Source: an uncultured Flavobacteriales bacterium (GTDB taxonomy: Bacteria > Bacteroidota > Bacteroidia > Flavobacteriales_D > Sanyastnellaceae). Taken from it: a stretch of DNA of 7,516 nucleotides. Within the stretch, counting starts at the first letter, position 1. Each line of letters starts with the position of its first letter. The notes under the pieces are model-generated. The model had not been told where the DNA came from, ran no database searches, and worked only from the letters and a program-made list of their open reading frames with translations. Of this stretch, positions 6,011-7,516 are shown one piece after another. Location: contig CALKHD010000083.1 of assembly GCA_938092195.1 (NCBI GenBank), forward strand, positions 1 to 7,516, in the 5' to 3' direction. The position numbers and the translations under genes are program-made.

Positions 6011-7516
6011 TCACGGGCGTGGACGGGGAGATTCTGTCAATTCCACCTCCCATCCTGCGCGGACTTCAAGGTCCTCGGCCAACACCTTGATGCGCTCCGG
6101 ATGGCGCCCGTAAAGAGGCTCAGCCCCTGACCATCGGCCATTGCCATCCTTGTCGAAAATGCGCACCACACCATATCGACCCGGCGGCAATCCAGAAAAA
6201 CGGCGGTCATTCCCCAAAGGCCGGTCGTACATGGGGTCTCCAGCTGCATCCGTCAAGACATGCAACACCCCTGGTTCAGGCGCCCGATCCGTGCTCAGCA
6301 AAATGGACCCTTGGCCATCCTCCCCCAACACGGAGAAAGAAAAAGACAGGGTATCCACATGGGTCACCCCTTGCCTCCGCAACGCCCCGGGTGCGAGTTC
6401 TATGGAATACCGGGCGGCCTCCACCAATGGGGCACCTTTCAGTCTGCTGCCATCCAAAAACAACAAGGAAGGGTCCAGTTCTGATGTATCGCCCTCCAAA
6501 ACCCACTCACCAGAACAAAAGCTCAGGTCCAGTGAATCGGGCAAGGGTGCCATGCGCAATGAAAATCCACCCTGGGCATCAACTTGACGCTTGACCGGCT
6601 CCACCGGCATGGGCCCCATGGCCTTTTCCACTTTGCGAAACTTCAATGAATCCAAACCGCCTGGGTACACCAACTGCCATGAACGGGATGCACTGTCGAC
6701 ATTGAAGCCCTTGAGTTCCGCCCACAAGCTGTCTCCTTCCAGATGAAGATCAATGGCCGAATCTGGTCCCATCAAGACCAACCCCAATTCCGATTCAACC
6801 CTCCCATCAGGGCCCTGCATCAAGTCGGCCAACCCTTCCAATTTTCCGCGCCAAAAGCCACTGGAGTCCACGCGAGACCCGCTCAAATACAACGCTGGCT
6901 CAACAGGGGGGGGGTCCATCCTCAATTCAGGCCCTTCACTCAAGCTGTCCCACTGCGCAGAAGCCACCGGTTGATCCAACCAAGCCAAGGCTTCCCCTTC
7001 GTCGGCCCGGTAGTTGCCATTGACGTCGTCCAAAGCCACAACAGCAAAGTCACCCACGGGCAAAAACCCGATGTCAAACACGCCACTGTCGTTCACCAAA
7101 CCCACGTATTCAGGCATGGGTCGCAGAGAGTCCGGAAGGGCACATTGTATCGCCCCCTTGGGAAGGCTGTCGGCATACAGCAGGATCCTCGCCCCCGGCC
7201 TTTCTTTGGAGGTCCAAGCATCGATTGCTGTGCCCACAATCCGACCAGAATCCAAGGCGATGCCCGTAGAAAAAACATGGGTGAGCCCGGCGGCCACATT
7301 GGACTCCCTCAGGTCTCGAATTGCATTGCCAAACTGAACCACATAGGTCCTGTCGGCCATCAACTCCTCTTCGCCCAAGTCCACCAGAACGGACCTCCCC
7401 TTGACCAGCAGGCGAGGCGGCTCATTCAAGGGAGGGGAAACCAAAACCTGCATCCTGGCGTCCTGAAGCTTGACAAACTCATCGAAGGTGAGCACCAATT
7501 GGGTCTCTGCAAACCC
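6011..7516 (-). CDS. SbsA-Ig-like (Big_5) domain protein, probable surface lipoprotein, 5' end outside window
   Basis: The minus-strand frame is open through the window edge at 7516, giving 501 visible residues. An internal TTG at 7498 is not a credible start because the preceding codons (GFAETQ) already belong to the domain. The first ~100 residues match the Bacteroidota SbsA-Ig-like domain: VLTFDEFVKLQD, VLVSPPL, a TYVVQFGNAIRDLRESN segment and VFSTG. Next comes a carboxypeptidase-regulatory-like beta segment (GRIVGTAID, FDIGFLPVGDFAVVALDD) ending in D-x-N-G-N, then a long poorly conserved beta-rich middle, and a C-terminal YGVVRIFDKDGNG segment closing with GWEVELTE. This is the usual plan of a family of about 550 residues whose members typically begin with a lipoprotein signal; that part would lie just outside. 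Function is unknown; a cell-surface or periplasmic role is inferred. The T9SS gene follows 41 bp downstream on the same strand. No T9SS C-terminal domain is present. A 9-C tract lies within the gene. Confidence 0.85.
   Translation of the reverse strand, partial: GFAETQLVLTFDEFVKLQDARMQVLVSPPLNEPPRLLVKGRSVLVDLGEEELMADRTYVVQFGNAIRDLRESNVAAGLTHVFSTGIALDSGRIVGTAIDAWTSKERPGARILLYADSLPKGAIQCALPDSLRPMPEYVGLVNDSGVFDIGFLPVGDFAVVALDDVNGNYRADEGEALAWLDQPVASAQWDSLSEGPELRMDPPPVEPALYLSGSRVDSSGFWRGKLEGLADLMQGPDGRVESELGLVLMGPDSAIDLHLEGDSLWAELKGFNVDSASRSWQLVYPGGLDSLKFRKVEKAMGPMPVEPVKRQVDAQGGFSLRMAPLPDSLDLSFCSGEWVLEGDTSELDPSLLFLDGSRLKGAPLVEAARYSIELAPGALRRQGVTHVDTLSFSFSVLGEDGQGSILLSTDRAPEPGVLHVLTDAAGDPMYDRPLGNDRRFSGLPPGRYGVVRIFDKDGNGRWSGAEPLYGRHPERIKVLAEDLEVRAGWEVELTESPRPRP
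6906..6914 (-). repeat. Nine-base C homopolymer inside the Ig-like gene
   Basis: Nine G on the plus strand give nine C in the coding strand, covering the end of a GAC codon, two CCC codons and the first two bases of CCT (MDPPPVEP). The frame is intact as given. It is the longest mononucleotide run I noticed in the window. Such tracts are prone to slippage and to sequencing error. Confidence 0.9.

Noticed and set aside
5133..6113. A 326-codon open frame on the plus strand opposite the T9SS gene
   Set aside because: It is antisense to a clearly coding gene with a signal peptide, repeated modules and a sorting domain. Its translation has no recognisable domain and runs across the gap between the two minus-strand genes, so it is best explained as a composition shadow.
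7496..7498. TTG at 7498 as the start of the Ig-like gene
   Set aside because: The frame stays open to the window edge and the residues before the TTG fit the beginning of the SbsA-Ig-like domain, so the true start and the signal sequence must lie outside the window.

Overview
The window looks like ordinary chromosome of a Bacteroidota bacterium, most likely a Flavobacteriales-type lineage with unusually high GC for the group (hand counts of coding stretches give near 59%). The main evidence is a secreted protein ending in a type IX secretion (T9SS) type-B C-terminal domain, next to a Bacteroidota-style SbsA-Ig-like protein, a degenerate UbiA-like membrane protein of a kind I recall from flavobacteria, and genes mostly lacking Shine-Dalgarno sequences. 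I cannot name the genus.

Layout from left to right. Positions 1-120 are AT-rich and probably upstream DNA. Positions 121-990 (+) encode a multi-pass UbiA-like membrane protein. It converges on hemL (1003-2313, -), glutamate-1-semialdehyde aminomutase of tetrapyrrole/heme synthesis. hemL diverges across a 76-bp gap from kynU (2390-3694, +), a kynureninase. kynU is followed 9 bp later by an RCK/KtrA-type K+ uptake regulatory subunit (3704-4387, +), so these two are probably co-transcribed. The RCK gene then overlaps by 11 bp, tail to tail, with a secreted T9SS protein gene (4377-5969, -). That gene is preceded on the same strand, 41 bp away, by an SbsA-Ig-like probable surface protein (6011 to beyond 7516, -) whose N-terminus lies outside the window.

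The window therefore holds three unrelated blocks: cofactor metabolism (hemL, and kynU, which may feed NAD synthesis), a cytosolic K+ channel/transporter gating subunit, and a two-gene cell-envelope/secretion block. I see no RNA genes, insertion sequences, CRISPR arrays, phage genes or defence genes, and no clear sign of a novel multi-gene system. The points most worth a second look are the human-like substrate-pocket residues of the kynureninase, a strong Shine-Dalgarno that moves the start of the T9SS gene in a phylum where such sites are rare, the five Cys-bracketed modules of that protein, the loss of the first Asp motif in the UbiA-like protein, and a 9-base C tract inside the Ig-like gene.
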